From assembly GCF_910577135.1 (NCBI RefSeq), contig NZ_CAJTLL010000006.1, forward strand, positions 1 through 64,000: a stretch of DNA of 64,000 nt, in the 5' to 3' direction. Source of the stretch: an uncultured Helicobacter sp. GTDB taxonomy: Bacteria > Campylobacterota > Campylobacteria > Campylobacterales > Helicobacteraceae. The translations under genes and the position numbers were made by a program. This document shows positions 1-8,498 of the stretch, in pieces. Within the stretch, counting starts at the first letter, position 1. The number at the start of each line of letters is the position of its first letter. The notes beneath the pieces were generated by a model. The model was given only the letters and a program-made list of their open reading frames with translations. It made no database searches and was not told the DNA's origin.

Positions 1-1
1 A

Positions 2-163
2 GAGCAAACTACAGGTATTACTCAAATCAATGAAGCTATCTCTCATTTAGAATCTGTAACACAAGAGAATGTAGAAATAGCGAATGCAAGTGCTCAAATC
101 AGTGAGAGAGTAGATAGTGTAGCTAGAGATATACTTGATGATGTGAATAAGAAGAAGTTTTAG
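2..163 (+). CDS. Methyl-accepting chemotaxis protein, C-terminal end (partial)
   Basis: The open frame enters from outside the window and ends at TAG 161-163. The visible 53 residues (QINEAISHLESVTQEN onward) match the last helix of the MCP signalling domain. They are strikingly like the tail of the complete chemoreceptor at 55740-57827: both end in DVNKKKF. The two genes are probably paralogues that share the cytoplasmic signalling end. Ligand specificity lies in the missing N-terminal part and cannot be judged. Confidence 0.85.
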   Translation, partial: EQTTGITQINEAISHLESVTQENVEIANASAQISERVDSVARDILDDVNKKKF

Positions 164-179
164 GGGGGATAAACTTTTA

Positions 180-420
180 TTTATTTAACTCTTTATTGAG
201 TTAACTATTTAACTACCTAACTCTTTACTTGCTTAGCCATTTATCTATATTAATTAGCACTATCTAGTAGCTATTTTATTTATTCTATCTATTTGGCTAT
301 CTCTTTATTTGTTTAGCTATTTGCTTATTGAGTTTATCTCTTTATCTACCTTAATTATCCTATCTATCTACTATCTCCTATTTATCTATTTGTTTGTTTT
401 GTTTATTTGTTTATTTATTC
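180..420. repeat. Low-complexity pyrimidine/TTTA-rich tract
   Basis: Imperfect reiteration of short units such as TTATCTATC, TTTATTTG and AACTATTTAACT. It lies just downstream of the chemoreceptor stop codon. The 62-codon open frame at 309-497 that crosses it encodes only I/L/F/Y runs and has no convincing ribosome-binding site, so I do not call a gene. The function is unknown; it may be a decayed intergenic tract. Confidence 0.6.
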
Positions 421-499
421 TTGTAAAAGGCATAGAGAGTGAAGCATTTGCTTCTCTAGATGAAATCCCACAAGGATATTCAACATTAGAGACTTAGAT

Positions 500-948
500 T
501 CTCTAGTCTCTCCACAATTGAGATATATCCTCACTTCTATAAAAATAAAATCACACCAAAGTGCATACCTTGAAAGCAATGTAGAGGGTGAGGGATATTT
601 AAGCCCCTCCCCTTAAACAAAAAGAATTTTATCAAGTGAGTTTTATTGGGTTTAGAATCTCTATGCCTTTACTATTGAGACTAAAAGTCTCTGCAAAGGT
701 CTTGCATACTTAAGGTAAAGCCTCTCGTGTGTGCCTAAAGGATATACTTGATAACTAAAGCTACGCTTTAGTTATCAAGTGAGTCTCAAAGGTTTAGATT
801 TTCTATTTTATTTTCTCTTTATAAGGGGTGGATGGCTTAAATATGCAAGTATAGGCTAGCGCTAAAGCACAAGTGGGGGGGGGGTTGCTCGAGGATATAT
901 CTCTCTGCTGTTTATCCACATAACCCAACTTCTAAACCCTATAACTCC
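500..948. repeat. Intergenic dispersed-repeat segment with a perfect hairpin and a G10 tract
   Basis: No gene seen. The stretch holds pieces also found near 13.9, 34.3, 54.5 and 58.0 kb: a block reading ATATCCTCACT...ATAAAAATAAAAT, and a block TAGCGCTAA(A/G)GCA followed by AAGTGGG. At 746-780 there is a perfect 16-bp stem, ACTTGATAACTAAAGC and its complement, around a TAC loop. At 875-884 there is a run of ten G; the same block at about 14.04 kb has only three G. Confidence 0.65.
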
Positions 949-1263
949 CTATGAAAGTATTTTTAGCCCAATGCTAGAGACGATAATAAAGCTCAAAAAT
1001 AAAAGTTTTAAAAAACTCTTACCTTCTTTAAAAAATAAAATCCCTACTATTACACCACCTCCTGCGCCTATACCTGTCCATATCGCATAGGCTGTCGCCA
1101 TAGAAATCTCTTGCATTGCCTGTGAGAGTAGTCCAAAACTTGCCATAAAGATAAGAGCCAAAGCCAAGATAAAAATCTTTTTTCCAGTAAGTATGAGTTG
1201 TTTCATCGCAATGATTCCTAAAATCTCCACACAACCCGCTAAGATTAAAAATATCCAACTCAT
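949..1263 (-). CDS. Paired SMR family transporter, subunit 2
   Basis: Small multidrug resistance (SMR, EmrE/SugE/YkkD-type) inner-membrane protein of 104 residues with four predicted membrane helices. The conserved Glu of TM1 (GCVEILG) and the TM3 region ATAYAIWTGIGAGGG are visible; they are typical of the family that exports small cations, quaternary ammonium compounds or guanidinium by proton antiport. It overlaps the upstream SMR gene by 4 nt (ATGA type), so the two form a translationally coupled pair. Paired SMR proteins usually act as heterodimers. The substrate cannot be decided from the sequence. Confidence 0.85.
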   Translation of the reverse strand: MSWIFLILAGCVEILGIIAMKQLILTGKKIFILALALIFMASFGLLSQAMQEISMATAYAIWTGIGAGGGVIVGILFFKEGKSFLKLLFLSFIIVSSIGLKILS

Positions 1264-1664
1264 TTCGCCTCCTGACTGATTTCATCAAGCCCCAAGTCTT
1301 TAGCCAATTCATCTGCAAGGGCGTCATCTTCTTTAGCTTTAAATTTTAAGCCCACAACGCCTATAAGCAATAAAATAATAAGGCTAATCTTTGCCAAAGA
1401 AAATGGCTCATCAAATACAAGCATTTCTGTTAGCACAATTCCGGCTGTGCCAATGCCTACAAATACCGCATAGCACACGCCTACCTCGATTTTTTTCATC
1501 GCCATAACCGCACAGCAAAAAGAGACAATAATCCCAATACCCGTAAGCATATAGAGTGCAAAGCTATCAGCGTATTTTAACCCGCTCACCCAAAAACACT
1601 CAATCATTCCACCAAAAAGCACCAACGCCCAAGCCATATTTGTAGTAATAGTCAATTTTTTCAT
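1260..1664 (-). CDS. Paired SMR family transporter, subunit 1
   Basis: SMR family protein of 134 residues. The SMR core covers about residues 8-110, with TM1 Glu in GGMIECFW and a TM3 VCYAVFVGIGTAG. It has a charged C-terminal tail of about 25 residues (KAKEDDALADELAKDLGLDE) that the partner lacks; such tails are common in one member of SMR pairs. The start at 1664 is supported by AAGGAG 7 nt upstream. It is the first gene of a two-gene operon with the next SMR gene. I saw no guanidine riboswitch upstream. Confidence 0.85.
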   Translation of the reverse strand: MKKLTITTNMAWALVLFGGMIECFWVSGLKYADSFALYMLTGIGIIVSFCCAVMAMKKIEVGVCYAVFVGIGTAGIVLTEMLVFDEPFSLAKISLIILLLIGVVGLKFKAKEDDALADELAKDLGLDEISQEAK

Positions 1665-2266
1665 AGATTCTCCTTTATAATGTTCCTATTAAAGATTAAA
1701 ACGACAAAATGTGAAAAATGAAGAGTAAGAAAGTGCTATACGGGAGTATGTGAATGAAAAGCAACAATAAAACTGGTATTAAAATAGCCACAACACAAAT
1801 CAAAAACTATCATAATAAGCTCCAAAAGATATTATAATCCAAAAGAATAAATATTAGAGCGTTCCTGCTTGTAGGCGTTAAGCATTAGGTGCATCATACG
1901 CTAAGCATTCTTAATAAAAGAATTTCTATATACAAACAAAGTTAAAAATGTAACTTATTTGAAAACTCACTTGAAATTAAGATGTTGTTCATCATCAAGT
2001 CAATATTGAGTGCTAGCAGAGGCTTTTACAAGCCTAGAGGTAATGTATTTGCGAACATTTCGTGTGTATGATAAGCAAGTATTAGTCTTACTTTTCTTTC
2101 ACTTGTAAGAAATATGCGGTGTATCCGCACCATACACAGAATCTAAGCATTTTATTATATGTGGTTTTGATATTATCGATGAATAAAATCCCGCACGTAT
2201 ATTTATCAGTTTATCCTGAATGGAACTCACTTTGCTATAAAGCTTATAAATAAAAAAAGGGCTTAT
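1665..2266. other. Divergent intergenic region between the SMR pair and the pseudaminic acid operon
   Basis: About 600 bp with no credible gene. It is AT-rich and should hold the promoters of both divergent operons. A short stem (AGGCTT, TTAC loop, AAGCCT, near 2019-2034) and fragments such as ATTTGCGAACATTTCG resemble pieces of the dispersed intergenic repeats. Nothing else recognised. Confidence 0.5.
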
Positions 2267-3871
2267 ATGCGTATTGATATTTTTTGTGAGAGCGGGGCGA
2301 AGTTTGGTTTAGGGCATTTCTATCGATGTGTGAAAATACTCGCCCTGTGCTTAAAGGCAAAACAGGTGCAGACTATTACCTTGCATAATCGTGGCGATTT
2401 CACACCCCCGCCGCTTAAAAGTTTGCTAGGGATAGAGGCAGATTCCATATCCATAGAATACAAACATTACGAATGGCTCTCTGCACAGCCTGAAATGCTT
2501 GATTTAGCCATCATCGATAGCTATGAAGCGCAAGAGTGGTTTTACTATCTGTTAAAATCCCATAGTAAAGCCCTGATATGCCTTGATGATACCTTCCAAG
2601 ACATATATCCCCCGCAAAGCTATATCCTTAATCCCACGCCGCATTCAAACGCACATTTTTCGTCTTCACACTATCATCTATGGTGCGGCAAAGACTATAT
2701 GATACCACCTATAATGCCCCCCATTAATCCCCCTCAAGCATCACATACGCATTATAATGTATTTGTCAGCTTTGGCGGGGTAGATAGTGAGAATCTCACG
2801 CAAGAATTGGTAAATCAGCTCTCCACACTCGCCTCATCGCAAAATTTTGCCTCCTATCATTTTCATATTGTGTTAGGCAATGGCTATACGCATAATCTCC
2901 ATATCCCTCACAATAGTGGTGGAGAGAATATTCCAAAGATAAGCATTTATAATCATCTCCTGCCCCTATATTTTCTCTCTAAAGCACAAGAATGCGATTA
3001 TGCCATTAGTGCAGGCGGTGGGAGTATGCTCGAACTCATCGCACTAAAGATTCCAAGCATTATTATAGAATCTGCCCCCAATCAGCATTTACATATCACA
3101 CAATGGGAACAAGAAGGGGCAATTGCCACAGCGCACAATCCCCTAGAAGCACTTACACTTTTACAATTATGGCATACAAATCCCTGCCAAGATTCACACA
3201 CAAATAGCCTATCGGCTATTAAATCCACCCTTGCTAATCTCTCTCTTAATAATCTCTTGCCCCAAGCTCTCTATGAGCTTATAACACAAATTGCTCTTAC
3301 ACAAGATTCCACACAGATTACCGCACAATCTCCCATAGCAAAGCCTAGCCTTAGCCCATCTCCATCCTTAAAAGCTATATCTTTCACCGACTTGACAGAG
3401 ACAGAATCTTGCCTTGTCCTCTCAATGCGTAATCACCCGCAAGTCGCGCAATGGATGTATTCAACGCATATTAGCGCAGATTCACATACAACATTCCTCG
3501 CGCAGCTTCGCAATGATAACTCAAGGCGATATTGGCTTGTGAAGCAAGATGGTGAGTATATCGGCGTAGGCTCACTCACACGCATTAATCTCGTGCATAA
3601 ACACGCCTTTATCGGCATATATGCTAGTCCATTTTGTGAAGTAAAAGGCAAGGGAGCATCTATCTTAGCCTTTTTAGAATCCTTTGCCTTTAATAAGTTA
3701 GAGTTACATACATTGCATCTTGAAGTGTTAGAATGCAATGAAAATGCGATAAGATTCTATCAAAAATGTGGCTATACAAAAGAGGGCAAACTCCATCATT
3801 TTATGACACATAAGCAACGCCCACAAAAGCCATATTATGATGTGATATTGATGTATAAGGAGCGATTATGA
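2267..3871 (+). CDS. PseG-PseH fusion: UDP-sugar hydrolase plus N-acetyltransferase of pseudaminic acid synthesis
   Basis: Two enzymes in one 534-residue chain. Residues 1 to about 340 are PseG, the GT-B-like hydrolase that removes UDP from UDP-2,4-diacetamido-2,4,6-trideoxy-L-altrose. The motif GLGHFYRC has His17, the position of the catalytic His in Campylobacter jejuni PseG, and AGGGSMLELIALKIP is the C-terminal nucleotide-binding loop. Residues about 366-534 are a GNAT domain like PseH, the acetyl-CoA enzyme acting one step earlier in the pathway, with the P-loop-like GKGASIL and the family end RFYQKCGY. A Ser/Pro/Gln-rich linker near 340-365 joins them. In C. jejuni these are separate genes (about 274 and 157 aa). 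The stop overlaps pseI by 4 nt. The product feeds flagellin glycosylation. Confidence 0.9.
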   Translation: MRIDIFCESGAKFGLGHFYRCVKILALCLKAKQVQTITLHNRGDFTPPPLKSLLGIEADSISIEYKHYEWLSAQPEMLDLAIIDSYEAQEWFYYLLKSHSKALICLDDTFQDIYPPQSYILNPTPHSNAHFSSSHYHLWCGKDYMIPPIMPPINPPQASHTHYNVFVSFGGVDSENLTQELVNQLSTLASSQNFASYHFHIVLGNGYTHNLHIPHNSGGENIPKISIYNHLLPLYFLSKAQECDYAISAGGGSMLELIALKIPSIIIESAPNQHLHITQWEQEGAIATAHNPLEALTLLQLWHTNPCQDSHTNSLSAIKSTLANLSLNNLLPQALYELITQIALTQDSTQITAQSPIAKPSLSPSPSLKAISFTDLTETESCLVLSMRNHPQVAQWMYSTHISADSHTTFLAQLRNDNSRRYWLVKQDGEYIGVGSLTRINLVHKHAFIGIYASPFCEVKGKGASILAFLESFAFNKLELHTLHLEVLECNENAIRFYQKCGYTKEGKLHHFMTHKQRPQKPYYDVILMYKERL

Positions 3872-4896
3872 AAGTCAAAAAACCGCTCATCATAGCAGAG
3901 CTAAGCGCAAACCACAATCAAAGTTTGCAACTTGCCAAAGATTCTATTTATGCAATTAAGGAATGTGGCGCAGATGGTGTGAAACTTCAAACCTATACGC
4001 CTGAATGCCTTACACTTAAAAGCAATGCGGAGGCTTTTTGCATTCGTGGAGGGACATTATGGGATAATCGCAGCCTTTATGAACTCTATGAAGAGGCTCA
4101 AACGCCTTGGGAATGGCACGAGGAGCTTTTTTTTCTCGCAAGGGAGCTAGGCTTACTCATTTTTAGCTCTCCTTTTTCAAGCAAAGGTGTGGCATTTTTA
4201 GAATCTTTACAATGCCCTATGTATAAGGTAGCAAGTTTTGAAATAATGCACTATGAGCTTATAGAAGCTATTGCTAAAACCAAAAAGCCCATTATTTTTT
4301 CCACCGGTGTAGCCACACATAAAGAGATTAAAACCGCCCTTAAAATATGTCATAAGCACGATTGCAAGGACATTACACTCTTGCATTGCATAAGCGAATA
4401 CCCCGCTCCACTAGAAAGCGCAAATCTAGCCTCTATGCCTGCTCTAGCCAAAATCTACAAAAAATATCATATCAAATATGGCTTATCTGATCATAGCCTT
4501 GGTGCGCTCTGCCCGATTGTGGCTACAAGCTTGGGGGCAAGTATGATAGAGAAGCATTTTATCCTTGATAAATCGCTTGGGGGCGTGGATAGTGCCTTTA
4601 GTATGGATAAAGAATCTTTTAGCGCTATGGTGCGGCAAGTACGCGATACAGCATTGGCTCTAGGAGAGAAGCAGTCGCACATTCCCGCACACACATTGCA
4701 GAAGCGGCGGCAGTTTGCCCGAAGCATTTGGGTGAGTAAAGATATAGCTAAGGGAGAGGCTTTAAGCAATGATAATATCGCTATTTTGCGTCCTAATGGT
4801 GGCGCACACCCAAAATATTTGCCAAAGATTCTAAACAAAAGGGCAAAACGCGCACTTAAGGCAGCACAACCCTTGCAACTGAGCGATATTAAATAA
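3868..4896 (+). CDS. pseI: Pseudaminic acid synthase
   Basis: NeuB-family enzyme of 342 residues that condenses the altrose derivative with phosphoenolpyruvate to give pseudaminic acid. The TIM-barrel start IIAELSANHNQ, GADGVKLQTY, and the metal-site region GLSDHS are visible. The C-terminal SAF (antifreeze-like) domain covers about residues 285-342 (RSIWVSKDIAKGEAL, ILRPNGG). The length equals C. jejuni PseI. The start overlaps the end of the PseG-PseH gene as ATGA, so the two are translationally coupled, and the substrate made by the fusion passes directly to this enzyme. Confidence 0.93.
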   Translation: MKVKKPLIIAELSANHNQSLQLAKDSIYAIKECGADGVKLQTYTPECLTLKSNAEAFCIRGGTLWDNRSLYELYEEAQTPWEWHEELFFLARELGLLIFSSPFSSKGVAFLESLQCPMYKVASFEIMHYELIEAIAKTKKPIIFSTGVATHKEIKTALKICHKHDCKDITLLHCISEYPAPLESANLASMPALAKIYKKYHIKYGLSDHSLGALCPIVATSLGASMIEKHFILDKSLGGVDSAFSMDKESFSAMVRQVRDTALALGEKQSHIPAHTLQKRRQFARSIWVSKDIAKGEALSNDNIAILRPNGGAHPKYLPKILNKRAKRALKAAQPLQLSDIK

Positions 4897-4899
4897 CTA

Positions 4900-4955
4900 A
4901 AATAACGTTATTTCAAGTATAATGCGATTTTATTTCGCATATTCAAGGAGGCATT
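4900..4955 (+). promoter_or_regulatory. Palindrome, promoter and strong RBS ahead of the aminotransferase gene
   Basis: A 14-nt perfect palindrome, AAATAACGTTATTT (4900-4913), follows the pseI stop codon. TATAAT at 4918-4923 is a good -10 box. AAGGAGG lies 6 nt before the ATG at 4956. The arrangement suggests that the aminotransferase-miaA pair has its own promoter; the palindrome may be an operator or a weak end signal. Confidence 0.5.
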
Positions 4956-6068
4956 ATGCTACTTTTCACACCCGGTCCCACCCCCGTGCCAGAATCCTTA
5001 CGGAATGCTATGAGTGAGCCTACTCTGCATCACCGCACCCCTGAATTTGAAGCGATTTTCGCACAAGCAAAAGCCGGGCTTTTAGCAATGCTTAAAATGC
5101 CTGAAGTGCTTATGCTTGCAAGCAGCGGTAGTGGGGCTATGGAGGCGTGTGTATGCACTTTCACGCAACAAAAAATGCTAAGTGTCAATAGTGGCAAGTT
5201 TGGAGAGCGATTTGGCAAGATTGCAAAGGCACATCGCATTGCCTATCGTGAAATCATGAATGAATGGAACACACCAGCGAGTGTGGAAAGTGTGTTAAAT
5301 GCGCTCAAAGAAGAGGGCAATGTGGATTGCTTCTGCATACAGATGTGTGAATCTGCAGGGGGATTGCGCCATAATGTCGAAGGGATTGCTAGGGCGGTTA
5401 AGGATTATAATCCACGTATTGTCGTGGTGGTTGATGCGATTACTGCGATGGGGGTAGAAGAAATTGACATCACACATATTGACGCACTTATTGGTGGTTC
5501 GCAAAAAGCCTTTATGCTCCCACCGGGCTTAAGCATTATCGGCTTGTCGCAATATGCTACTGATTTGGTTAATGAGCGCGATGTGGGATTTTATTTCAAC
5601 CTCAAAACAGAACTAAAAAATCAAAGGCAAAATACAACCGCTTGGACAGCCCCTACTACCATTATCACGGGCTTGGCGAAATATTTTGAAATGCTTAATG
5701 GAAATTTTAAAGATGTGTATGCAAAGACAAAGGCACGTTCACTTGCCACGCAAAAGGCTTTAGAATCTTTAGGGCTTAAAATCTACCCTAAAGCTCCAGC
5801 TCTTGCGATGAATACGATTTATGATGAGGCAAATGCGGCAGAGATGAGAAAAATACTTAAAAATCGTTTTGGGCTTAATGTCGCAGGCGGACAGGATAAG
5901 CTCAAAACAAGTATTTTCCGCATTAATCAAATGGGGCTTATTCCTTTAGAGCAGAGTGTTTGGGTGGTCAATGCAGTTGAACTTGCATTAGCGGAGCTTA
6001 AATTAAGGGCATTCGATGGAGTGGCAAACAAAGTCTTTTTAGAAACTTATTACGCTTTAATGCGATGA
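4956..6068 (+). CDS. Class V aminotransferase (serine/alanine-glyoxylate type)
   Basis: PLP-dependent fold-type I enzyme of 370 residues. It begins LLFTPGPTPVPESLRNAM, the hallmark of the AGXT/SerC-like class V group. The cofactor region is DAITAMG, and the lysine that forms the Schiff base is in GGSQKAFMLPPG. Related Helicobacter proteins have been labelled soluble hydrogenase small subunit or putative phosphoserine aminotransferase; the reaction (serine-pyruvate, alanine-glyoxylate or phosphoserine) cannot be fixed from sequence alone. Its end overlaps miaA by 4 nt. Confidence 0.85.
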   Translation: MLLFTPGPTPVPESLRNAMSEPTLHHRTPEFEAIFAQAKAGLLAMLKMPEVLMLASSGSGAMEACVCTFTQQKMLSVNSGKFGERFGKIAKAHRIAYREIMNEWNTPASVESVLNALKEEGNVDCFCIQMCESAGGLRHNVEGIARAVKDYNPRIVVVVDAITAMGVEEIDITHIDALIGGSQKAFMLPPGLSIIGLSQYATDLVNERDVGFYFNLKTELKNQRQNTTAWTAPTTIITGLAKYFEMLNGNFKDVYAKTKARSLATQKALESLGLKIYPKAPALAMNTIYDEANAAEMRKILKNRFGLNVAGGQDKLKTSIFRINQMGLIPLEQSVWVVNAVELALAELKLRAFDGVANKVFLETYYALMR

Positions 6069-6964
6069 ATAAACTCATCGCCATACTTGGGAGCAGTGGC
6101 AGCGGGAAGAGTGCCTTAGCCCACCGCGTGGCTTTAGAGTATGATTGCGAGATTTTTAGCCTTGATGCTTTAAGTATTTATAAATACATTGACATTGCTT
6201 CGGCTAAACCTACGCCATTAGAGCAATCGCAAGTGCGCTATCACGCCATTAGCCTCCTAGAGCCCCATCAAAGAAGCAATGCAATGCTTTTTGCGAATCT
6301 GCTTGCACAGGCTATCGCACAGCTTCCACCTAGTAAGCCACTACTAATTGTAGGGGGAAGTAGCTTTTTTCTTAAAAGCATTATAGAGGGTTTAAGCCCT
6401 ATGCCACCTTTAGAATCTTGTAAAGAATGGGTAGATTCTCTAGGTTCTCTCTCCGCGCAATATATGGCATTGCAGGAAATTGATGAAAAATATGCTAAGA
6501 GCCTCTCTCCTACTGATACATACAGAATCCACAAAGCCCTAGCCCTTTTCAAAGCCACAGCCATACCCCCTAGCACATATTTTGCCACACACAAAAAAAT
6601 ACCTTTTGCCCATCATATTGAGATTTTTGTATTAGAGCGCGAACGTGAAGCATTGAGAGAGCGTATCGCTCTACGGTGTGGAAAAATGATAGAAAGCGGC
6701 ATTGTGGAGGAAACGCGCCTTGTTTTAGAATCCTATGGCGCACAAGCCCCTGCACTACAAGCTATTGGCACAAAGGAATGTGTAGCATTTTTACAAGGGG
6801 AGATAGATTCACTTGAAGCCCTAAAGGAGCAAATATATTTCCACACTTGCCAACTTGCCAAACGCCAACGCACTTTCAACCGCACACAATTCTCCCAAGT
6901 CACGCATTTAGAAGAAGAGGTATTAGAGGAGGCATTGGCAAGATATCTCTTACAAATTCCATAG
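6065..6964 (+). CDS. miaA: tRNA dimethylallyltransferase
   Basis: Transfers a dimethylallyl group to A37 of tRNAs that read codons beginning with U, the first step of (ms2)i6A formation. It has 299 residues, near the usual size. The P-loop is GSSGSGKSALA, followed by the DALSIYKYIDIASAKP block that places the catalytic Asp. The tRNA-binding part has the LQAIGTKE motif (QAIGYKE in most species) and the C-terminal QLAKRQRTF, which precedes the family's W/F. The start overlaps the aminotransferase stop (ATGA). Confidence 0.93.
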   Translation: MNKLIAILGSSGSGKSALAHRVALEYDCEIFSLDALSIYKYIDIASAKPTPLEQSQVRYHAISLLEPHQRSNAMLFANLLAQAIAQLPPSKPLLIVGGSSFFLKSIIEGLSPMPPLESCKEWVDSLGSLSAQYMALQEIDEKYAKSLSPTDTYRIHKALALFKATAIPPSTYFATHKKIPFAHHIEIFVLEREREALRERIALRCGKMIESGIVEETRLVLESYGAQAPALQAIGTKECVAFLQGEIDSLEALKEQIYFHTCQLAKRQRTFNRTQFSQVTHLEEEVLEEALARYLLQIP

Positions 6965-7128
6965 TGCGGAGACTTTTGCATAAAATTTCTTATGCTTATC
7001 TTGATTTCTATATTGAGATACTGTTGCTTGATATATTTAATAAAGGCAAACTTAACATTTGCCACTAGCTCTCTTTTTGGGGTTATTTGATTGTCTTTTA
7101 TCATTGCCACGCTTTAAATCCATCGGTT

Positions 7129-7500
7129 TCATTTATCTTCTTGAGGTAGATGGATATTACTTACAATTCTAGCATATATCAAGTTATCCCCTTTAAAAGA
7201 TAGCTCAAAATGCTTCACTGGAATATTGGCAATCATTCTGTTTGTGTCTTTGCTTATGGCGACTTGCCATTTGATAGGCTCGGGTTTCACTGATACATCT
7301 TCTATGATATCGCCTTCATATATTTTGCGCCCCTCTTTATCTTTATAACCTGTCCATAGTTCAATTTCAAGAGTGCGCTCCGCCTTAGGTCGGTTTTTGG
7401 CGATATATTCGCCAAGCACTGAAAAGATATTGAAGTTATCTTTGATGTGTTTTTTTTCTTTACTATCCCAGATTCTAAAGTCTAAGTTGCTTACTCTCAT
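7129..7500 (-). CDS. YopX-family (phage-type) protein
   Basis: A protein of 123 residues with the YopX signature: an N-terminal FRIWDSKEKK segment and the central TGYKDKEGRKIYEGDII block. Family members are common in phages and prophages of many bacteria; their role is not established. Here it stands alone, with no other phage gene beside it, between miaA and the CRISPR array. It may be a prophage remnant or a moron-type gene. The start at 7500 follows a GGAAGT-like site. Confidence 0.7.
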   Translation of the reverse strand: MRVSNLDFRIWDSKEKKHIKDNFNIFSVLGEYIAKNRPKAERTLEIELWTGYKDKEGRKIYEGDIIEDVSVKPEPIKWQVAISKDTNRMIANIPVKHFELSFKGDNLIYARIVSNIHLPQEDK

Positions 7501-7843
7501 ACTACTTCCTTTGTGTTGTCTGTGCTAACTTCTAAGGGCTTTTTGTAATTTTCAAGTGTCTTCATATATTATGATATTATTTATAATAAGTATCGGCTTG
7601 TTTAACGTAGATATTAAATTTTATATTATATAGATTATTATTAAGGAAATACTAGCTTTAGATATATTTTTAAGATATTGTAGGATTTCAACTTGAAACA
7701 ATAGAGAGGCTATTACAACATAACTTTGTTTGCAAATCTATTCTAACCAGCCATACTCATAGAGTAAGGCAAGAACTACCCTCCTCCTCCAACGAATCAA
7801 ACATAATAGCACCGAGTTAATGTATTTTAATTTGCCTATTCTT
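7501..7843. other. AT-rich gap upstream of the CRISPR array
   Basis: No gene seen. Very AT-rich (ATATATTATG, TTATATTATATAG). It covers the region upstream of the YopX gene and the 5' flank of the array. Nothing recognisable as a classical CRISPR leader could be identified by eye. Confidence 0.4.
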
Positions 7844-8466
7844 GCGTTTGTTACCCTTTAGATTCTTTTATGCTAAAATATAGAATTGTTTTTTCATTTG
7901 TCCCAGAGGGTTTTAGCCGCTTCTTAAATTCTTTTATGCTAAAATTGCTCAATATGAACAGCTAAATAATTCCATGTTTTAGCCGCTTCTTAAATTCTTT
8001 TATGCTAAAATTCAACGCGCCACTGAACAGAATTCTGAGCAAGTTTTAGCCGCTTCTTAAATTCTTTTATGCTAAAATAGTATAAGAATATTGAATAGTC
8101 ACCACAGTGTTTTAGCCGCTTCTTAAATTCTTTTATGCTAAAATTGCATACCTAAAGCAGCCAAAGGATTGATGGTTTTAGCCGCTTCTTAAATTCTTTT
8201 ATGCTAAAATCTTCATATGATATTGGTACCTCTTCCTGTAGTTTTAGCCGCTTCTTAAATTCTTTTATGCTAAAATAGACTTTCACTACGCCTTTCATGT
8301 TCCAGTGTTTTAGCCGCTTCTTAAATTCTTTTATGCTAAAATATCGTATAGGATAATCCAAATGCTTTCTAAGTTTTAGCCGCTTCTTAAATTCTTTTAT
8401 GCTAAAATACACTTCGCTAAAACAACGTATGGTGCGGTGATTTAGCAATATAGTAAGCTTAAAATA
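7844..8466 (+). CRISPR. Type II-C CRISPR array, eight perfect 36-nt repeats plus degenerate ends
   Basis: Eight identical 36-nt repeats, beginning GTTTTAGCCGCTTC and ending TTATGCTAAAAT, start at 7910, 7976, 8043, 8109, 8175, 8241, 8307 and 8373. Spacers are 30 nt (one of 31, at 8012-8042). A degenerate repeat at 7844-7879 keeps only the 3' half. Exactly 30 nt after the last perfect repeat lies GATTTAGC...GCTTAAAAT (8439-8465), a likely decayed terminal repeat that would give a ninth spacer (8409-8438). The repeat is the C. jejuni type and reads in the crRNA sense on the + strand. The 3' end of each repeat contains TGCTAAAAT, an extended -10 box like those that start crRNA transcription inside repeats in type II-C systems. 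Confidence 0.97.
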
Positions 8467-8498
8467 TCTCGATATAAAGATTTTAAGCAAATTAAGAG

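Noticed and set aside
309-497. 62-codon frame in the low-complexity tract
   Set aside because: Composition is I/L/F/Y runs from TTTA-type repeats; there is no ribosome site or homology.
1665-1760. Possible guanidine riboswitch ahead of the SMR pair
   Set aside because: I searched the leader for the conserved loops of the known guanidine classes and saw none.
8152-8490. 112-codon minus-strand open frame with repeated FSIKEFKKRLK units
   Set aside because: It is the translation of the CRISPR repeats and spacers (66-nt period, divisible by three), not a gene.
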